Source of the DNA: BOG-1112 sp964635325
Lineage (GTDB): Bacteria; Bdellovibrionota_B; Oligoflexia; Oligoflexales; Bog-1112
DNA length: 14,287 nt
Assembly (NCBI GenBank): GCA_964635325.1
Contig: CAZWOL010000063.1
Span: 1 to 14,287 of the forward strand
Reading direction: 5' to 3'
Shown here: positions 7,539 to 13,934 of the stretch, one piece after another
Layout of the letters: each line of letters starts with the position of its first letter
Numbering within the stretch: the first letter of the stretch is position 1
Notes under the pieces: model-generated
What the model was told of the DNA's origin: nothing
The model's input: only the letters and a program-made list of their open reading frames with translations
Database searches by the model: none
Translations under genes and position numbers: made by a program

Positions 7539-8477
7539 TCAACTTGGCTCTGCGTCAAGCAGGCGCAAAAGATTTGTACGTTTGCTCCAAAACATACGAA
7601 TGACACGCATCTTAAGCAGAGGATGTAATTTTGCAACGACTTGCGGAAAGGTGAGTTTACGTAACGCATCCAACACATGTTGGTCTGCTCTAAATTTTTC
7701 AAGATCATCACTTGGAAAAATAAAATGCATACGCAGCTGATCTCCAGGAAGATGAAATGCTAGACACATCTTATCCATAGTCCGCAAAAACGCACCGATG
7801 AAACATCCAGGACGCAAAGAGAGGCTATGATCAATTGCGATTTCGCGATCACCCAAGACAACAACATTTGCTGACTTTCGATCCTGATTGCGGATGACAT
7901 AATCAAATGCATACATGCGAGAACTTTTCACGTAATTCGCAACTTTTTTTGCTTGGGGTGCATTACTAACAAAATATTGCAAGGACCCAACAGCACCATC
8001 GTGATAGCGCAGAACCGTCATTGGGACGAGTCCAAATTGCCCTAATTGGTCAATAAGATACGCACCGATTTCCGACTTAAAATTGGAAGCAGGATTGGGA
8101 GTGTGTTTCTTGAAAACACCACGCACTCCGTTCGTCAAATACAACACCTGAGTCTTGGTAATTCCTCCCCCCAAAGGAGCAACACCATCCGGTTGAACAG
8201 GAGCATGTTCGAGTATATTCCGCAATATTTTCTTGAGCTCACGACTAGCATCCGTCTCTCCACGCGCTTCATCCTCCAAGATCCAAATGGCCTCTTGGTA
8301 GCGACCGTGAGCTAGGTGGTCTTGAACTTCTAAACTAAGCGGAATTTGTAGGCGTTCTTCCCAATCATCAGTATCATGATAGACATATTTTCGATCGAGT
8401 TCATCACGAATACTAGCAGGAGAATATGACGCAAAGCCAATAAGACAGAGAGACAAGATCGACGCAAAAAAATGCAT
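7539..8477 (-). CDS. Predicted exported kinase-fold protein (HipA/PI3-4-kinase/SCO1664-like)
   Basis: This 312-residue protein opens with a hydrophobic segment (residues 1-22) that looks like a Sec signal peptide. After a helical region (about 48-92) it shows a pattern typical of HipA/PI-kinase-like proteins: a Gly-rich PLGGGITKT (101-108), a Lys in GVFKK (120-124) for ATP phosphates, E136 in SEIGAYLID, VPMTVLR and GSLQYFV strands, a catalytic-loop-like FDYVIRNQDRKSANV (191-205; D199, N204) and a metal-binding-like IAIDHSLSL (213-221; D216). The residue roles are inferred from family resemblance. Relatives include SCO1664-family proteins and eukaryotic secretory FAM20 kinases. Export implies a periplasmic or extracellular substrate, or an ATP source outside the cytoplasm. 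CGGAG at 8488-8484 lies 6 bases before the ATG. Whether the hydrophobic segment is cleaved or anchors the protein is uncertain, as is catalytic activity. Confidence 0.7.
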   Translation of the reverse strand: MHFFASILSLCLIGFASYSPASIRDELDRKYVYHDTDDWEERLQIPLSLEVQDHLAHGRYQEAIWILEDEARGETDASRELKKILRNILEHAPVQPDGVAPLGGGITKTQVLYLTNGVRGVFKKHTPNPASNFKSEIGAYLIDQLGQFGLVPMTVLRYHDGAVGSLQYFVSNAPQAKKVANYVKSSRMYAFDYVIRNQDRKSANVVVLGDREIAIDHSLSLRPGCFIGAFLRTMDKMCLAFHLPGDQLRMHFIFPSDDLEKFRADQHVLDALRKLTFPQVVAKLHPLLKMRVIRMFWSKRTNLLRLLDAEPS

Positions 8478-8519
8478 GCAAAACTCCGCTAAGACAGTCA
8501 GAGAATGAGATCGACCTTG

Positions 8520-8548
8520 AATATAGCGACTAGTTTTTTGAACTGCAA
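8520..8548 (-). promoter_or_regulatory. Possible promoter of the exported kinase-like gene
   Basis: On the minus strand TTGCAG (8548-8543) and TATATT (8525-8520) are spaced by exactly 17 bases. The -10 matches five of six consensus positions and the -35 three. The element overlaps the last codons of riboflavin synthase and would start a transcript about 35 bases before the kinase-like gene's ATG, so that gene may be expressed separately from the upstream genes. Confidence 0.4.
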
Positions 8549-9150
8549 TTCAGTATTCGTTCGACAGTTTGTACGATCGTTTGTGTCATACTGTCGATTT
8601 CGACATTGAATAGACTGGATATCTTTTTGTCTAAGAAATGAGTCTGTCGCAAAGTCTCAGGAATAAGGTGAACTGAGAAACGTCCTTCTTTGCGAGGATC
8701 ATTCACCGTAAGACTCGCTCCATCAAGTGCAATAAAACCTTTCTCCAAGATAAAACGCATCCAAGATGGATCGCAGGCAATCTCGTAGATAAGATTTTTG
8801 TCATTTGGTTGAATGATATTGACAAGCTGTGCTGTTCCAAAAACATGACCAGAAAGCACATGTCCACCAATTTCCGTCCCAAAGCGCAACGAACGTTCAA
8901 TATGAACCTTTTGACCTAAGCAAAGCGCACCCAAAGTCGTCTTTGCAAGGGTTTCTGCAATTGCATCGAATGAAACCAATGTACCATCGATTGCAACAAC
9001 AGTCTGACAGCAACCATCCACCGCAATACTAGCACCAATTGCAAGATCATTGATTTGATCAGGAGCAAACTCCAACGTGTAAGAGAGCAAACCAGACTTA
9101 TGACTAAGACTATGCACACGAGCACAGCTTTGGACTATTCCTGTAAACAT
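8530..9150 (-). CDS. ribE: Riboflavin synthase, alpha chain
   Basis: The enzyme dismutates two 6,7-dimethyl-8-ribityllumazine molecules to riboflavin and a pyrimidinedione, the last step of riboflavin synthesis in the cytoplasm. The 206-residue product has the two lumazine-binding repeats. The N-terminal one starts with the hallmark MFTGIVQ and contains SIAVDGCCQTV (41-51) and GGHVLSGHV (95-103). The C-terminal one has ALDGASLTVND (141-151) and the closing FNVEID...TVERIL (181-200). I start at the ATG at 9150 because MFTGIV is the invariant N-terminus; an in-frame TTG at 9213 would add 21 unconserved residues. The Shine-Dalgarno is weak (AAAGAAAG). No FMN riboswitch fits in the 59-base gap upstream and no other riboflavin gene (ribD, ribBA, ribH) is in the window, so the gene is isolated among envelope-protein genes. 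The symbol is ribC in some naming schemes. Confidence 0.95.
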   Translation of the reverse strand: MFTGIVQSCARVHSLSHKSGLLSYTLEFAPDQINDLAIGASIAVDGCCQTVVAIDGTLVSFDAIAETLAKTTLGALCLGQKVHIERSLRFGTEIGGHVLSGHVFGTAQLVNIIQPNDKNLIYEIACDPSWMRFILEKGFIALDGASLTVNDPRKEGRFSVHLIPETLRQTHFLDKKISSLFNVEIDSMTQTIVQTVERILNCSSKN

Positions 9151-9170
9151 AATGAGGACTTTCTTTACAT

Positions 9171-9198
9171 CATCCCAAGCGAAGCATCCCGAGCGAAA
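9171..9198. repeat. Two tandem imperfect 14-bp repeats before riboflavin synthase
   Basis: On the plus strand CATCCCAAGCGAAG (9171-9184) is followed directly by CATCCCGAGCGAAA (9185-9198), 12 of 14 bases identical. They fill most of the short gap between the barrel gene's stop and the riboflavin synthase start, so they lie in the probable 5' leader of the latter. The function is unknown; chance duplication is possible. Confidence 0.6.
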
Positions 9199-9209
9199 CG
9201 TAGTGAGAA

Positions 9210-9779
9210 TCAAAAATTATAGGCTACACCCAGAGCGTTATACCAGTCTAATTTCTCATAAGCTAGACGGTATTGAGCACTGAGTAAGTAGCTTATTTCC
9301 CATTGCCTATTGATCGCATAATCCAAGCCTAATCCACCCATAAAAGCATAAGACCAGGTTTTGTGCGAGCTGACATGACCAAGAACATTGTAGTCCGATT
9401 GCCCCAAGAGAAGACCAGGCCCAGCAAGTACGGAGAAGCGAAAAAGGTACACATAGTCAAAGCGTAGCAATGCATTCAAAGAGTAGAAATGTTCGAGGAT
9501 ATTAACATCCGCTGATTTTTTCTCCACATCTGGACTCATGTTAAGTAGGAGTACAATCGATGTATTTCTCTCCATACCACCCATGTCGAAAGGCAAAGCT
9601 GAAGTGCCCATCACACTGAGACCATAGCGTTGGTCACGCGTTCGTGCGGGACTTTCAAAGTGAGCAGAATGTCCGTAGAGTCGAAGACTGTATACAGACT
9701 CATCGGACATCTCTTCTGCATGCCCTAGCGATGACAAAAAGAAAAGACAGATCAAAAAATAATATCTTAGAGTGTGCAT
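9210..9779 (-). CDS. Predicted outer-membrane beta-barrel protein (small)
   Basis: I do not recognise a named family. The 189-residue product begins with a clear Sec signal peptide (hydrophobic core LICLFFLSSL, cleavage probably after GHA near residue 21). The mature part alternates polar and hydrophobic residues with many aromatic and Gly residues (for example YAFMGGLGLDYAI and ISYLLSAQYRLAY) and ends in YNF. A C-terminal Phe is the usual signal for barrel insertion by the BAM complex. The size suits an eight-stranded barrel like OmpA-N, OmpW or OmpX. Its ATG lies 13 bases inside the end of the upstream protease lipoprotein gene, with AGGG about 9 bases before it, so translation is probably coupled and the two proteins may work together. 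The ligand and role are unknown. Confidence 0.75.
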   Translation of the reverse strand: MHTLRYYFLICLFFLSSLGHAEEMSDESVYSLRLYGHSAHFESPARTRDQRYGLSVMGTSALPFDMGGMERNTSIVLLLNMSPDVEKKSADVNILEHFYSLNALLRFDYVYLFRFSVLAGPGLLLGQSDYNVLGHVSSHKTWSYAFMGGLGLDYAINRQWEISYLLSAQYRLAYEKLDWYNALGVAYNF

Positions 9780-10903
9780 GATTTAAGCCCTGTCTGATTG
9801 ATAGAATCATCAAACCATTTATTGAAGATGGTGCATGCCAATGTTTTTTCGCTAGCTGCGAGTTCAGCTGCAATACGATTCAGGAGGTAATAGTAATCGA
9901 ACTCCGTATCACTTCGATGCTGTTCCCAATCTTTTGCAAACTTAGGCAATGCAGCAAGCATCGCAGTACCTACTTTAGACACTGTCATAGTCTTGTCCGT
10001 AGCGAGTTCAATGAGAGCTGAATTTAGCACAGATCCCTTACAGTAAAATCCACCTAAACAAACCTCCTGATTCTTGGTCAAAGCCTTACTCGTCCATGCA
10101 ACAGGGACGATACGCTCTTCAAACACCTTGGCATCGAGAGTTTTTTGCAAAAATTCAAGCTTTGGTAAAAATAGCCATGCCATAAAGTCGGCAAGCCCCT
10201 CATTGATCCCACTGAGCGCCTCAGCGGCCTCTTTCGAAGAATTAGAACTATGGGAAAATTCAAAGTTGCTTTTAGCAAAGCGCATATCGAAAATCTTATG
10301 CCCAAATTCGTGTGCCAACACTATAGGATTCATCTTAAGAGGTATCTTTTCAATACGAGAGGTTTTCCAGACAAAAAAGTCTCCTAGACCGGGCATGTAG
10401 CTCGCATTCAGACGCTGGGTTGCAGTTGCTTTTATATTGTCTTTTTCCACCTGCAATTGTGGATCATACAAAACATTGAATTTAGAAAATTCTTCCAATC
10501 TAAAATCGTAGTTTGTCACCCAAAAATCAACAATCTGCTCAAAACTGTAGTAGAGAGACAGCATCGCTAGTGAATCAAAATTCTTGGCAACGACAACCCC
10601 ATCCTTATCTACAAAATAATCAACGTAGACCTGATTTCCCTTCTTTGAATAGATTCTATTGGGATCACCTGAAATTAGATCTTCCACTGACCCCTCAGCA
10701 TTCAAAGCAGCACCACCACGTATAGCTGCTATTATTCCATCAGCATGTTGCACATCTTGTAGGTACTTAAATGTCACAACTTCATAGGCAAAACCTGAGC
10801 TATTTGCATTCACAACCTTCGCACGTATGGGCCCCAAACCTTCTTTTGAACGTCCACACGACCCCAAGCTAAGCAGCAAAAATAAACTTTGAATCAACTT
10901 CAT
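9767..10903 (-). CDS. HExxH zinc metalloprotease lipoprotein (gluzincin-like)
   Basis: This 378-residue protein starts with a lipoprotein signal peptide ending LGSC (C16 lipidated). The zinc site is HEFGH (198-202), and 33 residues after the second His comes GINEGLADFMAW, where E235 and D239 match the third-ligand NExxxD helix of gluzincins such as thermolysin. That combination supports a zinc peptidase rather than a chance HExxH, but overall similarity to family M4 is not obvious, so the exact family is open. The gene's ATG directly follows the TAG of the upstream barrel gene, and GGAGG at 10915-10911 lies inside that gene's end with 7-base spacing. The downstream barrel gene overlaps its stop. 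It therefore sits between two predicted outer-membrane barrels in what is probably one coupled operon. A surface or periplasmic processing role is inference. Confidence 0.8.
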   Translation of the reverse strand: MKLIQSLFLLLSLGSCGRSKEGLGPIRAKVVNANSSGFAYEVVTFKYLQDVQHADGIIAAIRGGAALNAEGSVEDLISGDPNRIYSKKGNQVYVDYFVDKDGVVVAKNFDSLAMLSLYYSFEQIVDFWVTNYDFRLEEFSKFNVLYDPQLQVEKDNIKATATQRLNASYMPGLGDFFVWKTSRIEKIPLKMNPIVLAHEFGHKIFDMRFAKSNFEFSHSSNSSKEAAEALSGINEGLADFMAWLFLPKLEFLQKTLDAKVFEERIVPVAWTSKALTKNQEVCLGGFYCKGSVLNSALIELATDKTMTVSKVGTAMLAALPKFAKDWEQHRSDTEFDYYYLLNRIAAELAASEKTLACTIFNKWFDDSINQTGLKSCTL

Positions 10904-11665
10904 CTAAAACCTCCAATAAGCGGAAAAATAGGGATAGACTTGCTTAGCTAAAATAAAGCCTATATCCAAATTGAAGGATTCCCATGAGCGCGTTGCATAG
11001 GTACTAGCTAGGAAGTAACCATCATTATATAGCTTGCTACTCGGCAGAAGAGTAAACCCTCCATCCGTAGAATCACCGATAAAAATCGCATCAAAGTAGA
11101 GAGGAAGCAAAACAAAAGCACTAAAGCTCCACTCCTCAGATCTACGAAAGTCTAGACCCAACAAGGCTGCATAAGCTTCGATCTCTATCTGGTTTTTACG
11201 AGTGATGCCATTCGAAACTTCTGACTCATGTTTAGAATTAGAATAAAAGCGCATAGGACCGAAATTGAAAGTCAAACGCTCATTAACTTCATAGCCTGTG
11301 ACAACACCATGTATGGATAAGACCCCCTCTACAGTTTGCTCAGTATGCGCAAGCTTCGTTTTCGGTTGCAACAGAGAAAAAGAAGTAAAACTGGTTTGAG
11401 TCGTGTTCGTTTTGAACATGCGATGCTTCAAAAAAATATTCGGCAACCGAAACAACCAAATAAGACCTTGTGTACCAAGCTGTAAGTTTTCGGAAACTCC
11501 AGCTTCTAGTGTTCCTAATATACTAATTTGAGCCTCTCCATCATTAAGAAGATGGCTGTTAAAAAAACTCTGACTCGGTTGATCTTCTGTGATCATCGCT
11601 TGCAGATTTGGCGCAAGAAATGCCGCCAGCAAATAGAGAAACGTACTACGAAGACGTTGCACCAT
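10904..11665 (-). CDS. Predicted outer-membrane beta-barrel protein
   Basis: I do not recognise a named family. Taking the ATG at 11665 gives 253 residues with a good signal peptide (VQRLRSTFLYLLAAFLAPNLQA). An in-frame start at 11815 would put 50 unlikely Cys-rich residues before it and overlap the nuclease gene. The mature chain is rich in alternating hydrophobic and polar stretches with many Phe, Tyr and Trp (for example FSAFVLLPLYFDAIFIG and LNDGYFLAST-like segments) and ends PYFSAYWRF, with a C-terminal Phe as in BAM substrates. The length suits a ten- to twelve-stranded barrel. The Shine-Dalgarno is poor, and the 5' leader has a strong potential hairpin. Its stop codon abuts the ATG of the gluzincin-like lipoprotein, implying co-expression. 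Transporter, adhesin and structural roles are all possible. Confidence 0.72.
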   Translation of the reverse strand: MVQRLRSTFLYLLAAFLAPNLQAMITEDQPSQSFFNSHLLNDGEAQISILGTLEAGVSENLQLGTQGLIWLFRLPNIFLKHRMFKTNTTQTSFTSFSLLQPKTKLAHTEQTVEGVLSIHGVVTGYEVNERLTFNFGPMRFYSNSKHESEVSNGITRKNQIEIEAYAALLGLDFRRSEEWSFSAFVLLPLYFDAIFIGDSTDGGFTLLPSSKLYNDGYFLASTYATRSWESFNLDIGFILAKQVYPYFSAYWRF

Positions 11666-11702
11666 TCCATCACATCCATTTGGGTAGTAGGTTAGAGAAA
11701 AT

Positions 11703-11737
11703 CTGCCTCGTAGGCAGGCACTCAGGCAACGAGGGCA
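11703..11737 (-). promoter_or_regulatory. Potential alternative hairpins between the nuclease and barrel genes
   Basis: On the minus strand CTGCCT-ACG-AGGCAG (11717-11703) forms a six-bp stem followed by ATTTTCTCT, which could be a weak terminator for the nuclease gene. The ACGAGGCA half can instead pair with TGCCCTCGT at 11737-11729 with one bulge. The two pairings exclude each other, an arrangement like an attenuator. It lies 38 bases before the barrel gene's start. The T-run is short, so termination is uncertain. Confidence 0.4.
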
Positions 11738-11738
11738 T

Positions 11739-11766
11739 TGTGTATGAAAAAACCACAAAAGGTCAA
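11739..11766 (-). promoter_or_regulatory. Possible promoter for the barrel-protease-barrel unit
   Basis: On the minus strand TTGACC (11766-11761, five of six -35 positions) is followed after 16 bases by TACACA (11744-11739), a poor -10. A start near 11732 would place the alternative-hairpin region inside the 5' leader of the barrel gene. The weak -10 makes this tentative. Confidence 0.3.
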
Positions 11767-11780
11767 GATTATTCCTTTGT

Positions 11781-12323
11781 TTACAGCTTCTTAGAAGACT
11801 CCCAGAGTTTGTCATAGTAAGCAGAATATCTAGTCACCAACTCAGCATGCGAACTAAAGGTAAAATTCTCCTGATTGATCGTAAAAGATTTCGCTGAATA
11901 GTTGCTACTACCCAGCTGCACCATCTTGCGGTCGATAATGATGAACTTATTGTGCATATGCCCATCTTGCACACCATAGCGAACCTTGATACCCATCGCA
12001 GCAAGGTCATTTACCAAAGACTTTTTCTCCTCCGCTTTCCCTGAGTCCACAACTACATGAATTTTTATGCGACGCTCATTGCTAATTTTTTGCCTTTCTA
12101 CAATTTCTTGAATAGCGTCAAAGATATCTTGGCTATCAAATGAATAGATTGCTATTTCGACGCTCTCTTTGGCAGATCCAATAAACTCGACCAACTTTGA
12201 TTTGCAATCACCATAGGGTCTAAAGCAAAACTCAAAACTTTCGGGCTTCATCGGAAACTTAGCAAACGCACTCTGTGACATAGCTCCAACAAACAATAAA
12301 GCACCCAAACTTCTCTTCAACAT
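11781..12323 (-). CDS. Periplasmic phospholipase D-type nuclease (single HKD, Nuc-like)
   Basis: This 180-residue protein belongs to the phospholipase D superfamily. It has one HKD motif, HNKFIIIDRKMVQLGSSN, with H124, K126, D131 and GSSN 138-141 at the canonical spacing HxK(x4)D(x6)GSxN. A Sec signal peptide (about residues 1-21, ending SAFA) predicts export to the periplasm. Length and single motif match the Nuc-type endonucleases, which dimerise to make one active site and cut DNA or RNA without metal ions. C33 and C40 could form a disulfide. AGGAG at 12333-12329, five bases before the ATG, is a strong ribosome binding site. It is the first gene of the leftward block and is divergent from the tandem paralogue genes. 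Degrading foreign or prey nucleic acid in the periplasm is a reasonable guess, not shown by sequence. Confidence 0.9.
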   Translation of the reverse strand: MLKRSLGALLFVGAMSQSAFAKFPMKPESFEFCFRPYGDCKSKLVEFIGSAKESVEIAIYSFDSQDIFDAIQEIVERQKISNERRIKIHVVVDSGKAEEKKSLVNDLAAMGIKVRYGVQDGHMHNKFIIIDRKMVQLGSSNYSAKSFTINQENFTFSSHAELVTRYSAYYDKLWESSKKL

Positions 12324-12487
12324 GCTAGCTCCTATTTTGTGTTTGTTTCGTTATATCGCACCAAATAAGAGTGTAGAAGCGTCTTTACGCCACCCTGTCA
12401 AAATAAATACGCTAAATCATTTTTATAAAAAGCCGATTAGGGTGTGATTTTTTATGCAGCTATCAACAGCAAGATGAGAGCAATATA
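12324..12487. promoter_or_regulatory. Divergent intergenic region with weak promoter elements
   Basis: These 164 bases separate the nuclease gene (-) from the first tandem paralogue (+) and should carry both promoters. On the minus strand a perfect TTGACA lies at 12401-12396, but no matching -10 sits at the right distance; TATAAC at 12355-12350 is a good -10 but 40 bases from it. On the plus strand TATAAA at 12424-12429 is the best -10 candidate, without a recognisable -35. The elements hint at regulated or non-standard promoters. Confidence 0.3.
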
Positions 12488-13834
12488 GTGAAGTATATTT
12501 TTCCAATTCTTCTCATAAGTATTTTTCAGAGCACTCATGCTTGTAAAAAAAATCATTCACAAAAGGTAGAGAACAAACCACAGGGCGCTGCTATATCTGC
12601 TCTGGAAGCCCCAGCTGCGCAAGCTGAAAACTTCAAAGACCTAGCTACGCAGATCAAAGACAACGCAAAGAATTACCTAGAGGCTGGTGGAAGCAACCCA
12701 GCAGCAATCACAGCTGCTGAAGGCCTCGTCAACACCCCCACTAACTCGCTCGTTGAAATCATTCAAAACAACGATACCGTCGATGGACTCACTATCCTTG
12801 CCTTGAATGAAAAAAATGATGCAACACAAAGCAATACTATGACCTCTACAGAAATCGGAAGCAATACTCAAACAAACACAGAGACTGCAGCTGAAAGTTC
12901 CTCTGCAACAAGCACGATAACAGCAGAGACAATCAGCACAACCATTTTATCACCAACAACACCAAGCACACCGATTGTGATTAGCATCAACGCAGCAGAA
13001 CAGACATCAAATTCAGTTGTTGAAGATACTAATATCAAAGCCATTTCAAACATAGCTCCACCTATACAAAAATCTAACGATGATTCACAAACACTCGCTA
13101 TCACTGGAGGTTCTATTGTCGCAATTTTTGGTATCGCTGCGATTGTAAGCTATGTTGCATACCATCAATTATCTAGAGAAGACGAACTCATCAAAGACCT
13201 TCTAAAGAAAGATAGAGAAATTGTAGGAGATCTTATAAAATTCAGAAATAATATCGAAACTTGGACAACAGAAAAAAAAACCATATCGGTCGATAGAGTT
13301 GCAGATCTTAATTCACGAGCTGAATATCAAACCTTTAAGACAAAGTATGCTCTTGCTCTATCTAAAATCTACGAAATAAGCGAAGTAGAAGCTATCCTAA
13401 AAGCTCGTCATTATGCAATCTCTGAAAATCTGTCTGGAAGACTTGCACCCAAAGGGAAAAATCTTCCACAAGAATTCCATCTGGATATTACGCATGAAGA
13501 AATTTATGACCAAGAGCTTAAAAATCTAAAGTTAAACCGAAAGAAACCCATACCCATTCGAAATCGAAGTGATCTCATATCTCATTTTCAACACGAAAAA
13601 ATTGATGAAGTATCCTTCAAGTATTCTAGAAACTCCAAAATCGCAGGTGGCACAAGTGCTGCAGGTTTAAGCATAGGAGCCATATTGATTGGAGTCAGCA
13701 CAATTTCCTCCACAAACCTTGCAGAAGGCACCAGTGAGACAAGTCCAGAAGCACTTTGGATGAAGAAAAATGCAGCTCTCGAAGTTAACCTCCAGATTTT
13801 ACTTGCACGCAAGCAAGCCCCCAAAAGCCCCTAA
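12488..13834 (+). CDS. Exported or lipoprotein-like membrane protein, tandem paralogue 1
   Basis: No known family is recognised. The 448-residue product starts with GTG (GAGAG about 8 bases upstream) and a hydrophobic signal segment ending STHAC at C19, a loose lipobox. Residues about 33-110 form a region shared with the next gene (for example DLATQIKDNAKNYLEAGGSN and VNTPTNSLVEII). Residues 110-180 are a Ser/Thr-rich low-complexity linker. A membrane span follows at about 203-226, then a charged, helical, possibly coiled-coil stretch (about 228-310), a Lys/Arg-rich part and a second hydrophobic Gly/Ser/Ile-rich segment at about 386-408. A lipidated N-terminus plus two inner spans would be odd, so either the Cys is not lipidated or one span is not transmembrane. 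The C-terminal 40 residues are soluble. There is no clear terminator before the next paralogue 100 bases on, so they may be co-transcribed. Confidence 0.8.
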   Translation: MKYIFPILLISIFQSTHACKKNHSQKVENKPQGAAISALEAPAAQAENFKDLATQIKDNAKNYLEAGGSNPAAITAAEGLVNTPTNSLVEIIQNNDTVDGLTILALNEKNDATQSNTMTSTEIGSNTQTNTETAAESSSATSTITAETISTTILSPTTPSTPIVISINAAEQTSNSVVEDTNIKAISNIAPPIQKSNDDSQTLAITGGSIVAIFGIAAIVSYVAYHQLSREDELIKDLLKKDREIVGDLIKFRNNIETWTTEKKTISVDRVADLNSRAEYQTFKTKYALALSKIYEISEVEAILKARHYAISENLSGRLAPKGKNLPQEFHLDITHEEIYDQELKNLKLNRKKPIPIRNRSDLISHFQHEKIDEVSFKYSRNSKIAGGTSAAGLSIGAILIGVSTISSTNLAEGTSETSPEALWMKKNAALEVNLQILLARKQAPKSP

Positions 13835-13934
13835 CACCCCAAACTCAAGAATTCCTAAAGAGTACCGATGACAAAGATGTATCTGATTCTCAATTCAGAG
13901 GATCATCTATGGGACTTAGGTAGGAGTCAGTCGT

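Noticed and set aside
9151..9209. FMN riboswitch before riboflavin synthase
   Set aside because: The gap of 59 bases is too short for an RFN element and none of its conserved GC-rich helices were found.
9151..9213. Riboflavin synthase starting at the TTG at 9213, overlapping the barrel stop
   Set aside because: Riboflavin synthases begin with MFTGIV, which falls at the ATG at 9150, and the extension contains the tandem repeats rather than conserved sequence.
11666..11815. In-frame extension of the barrel gene by 50 residues
   Set aside because: The extension is Cys-rich and hides the signal peptide inside the chain; it also overlaps the end of the nuclease gene and the leader hairpins.
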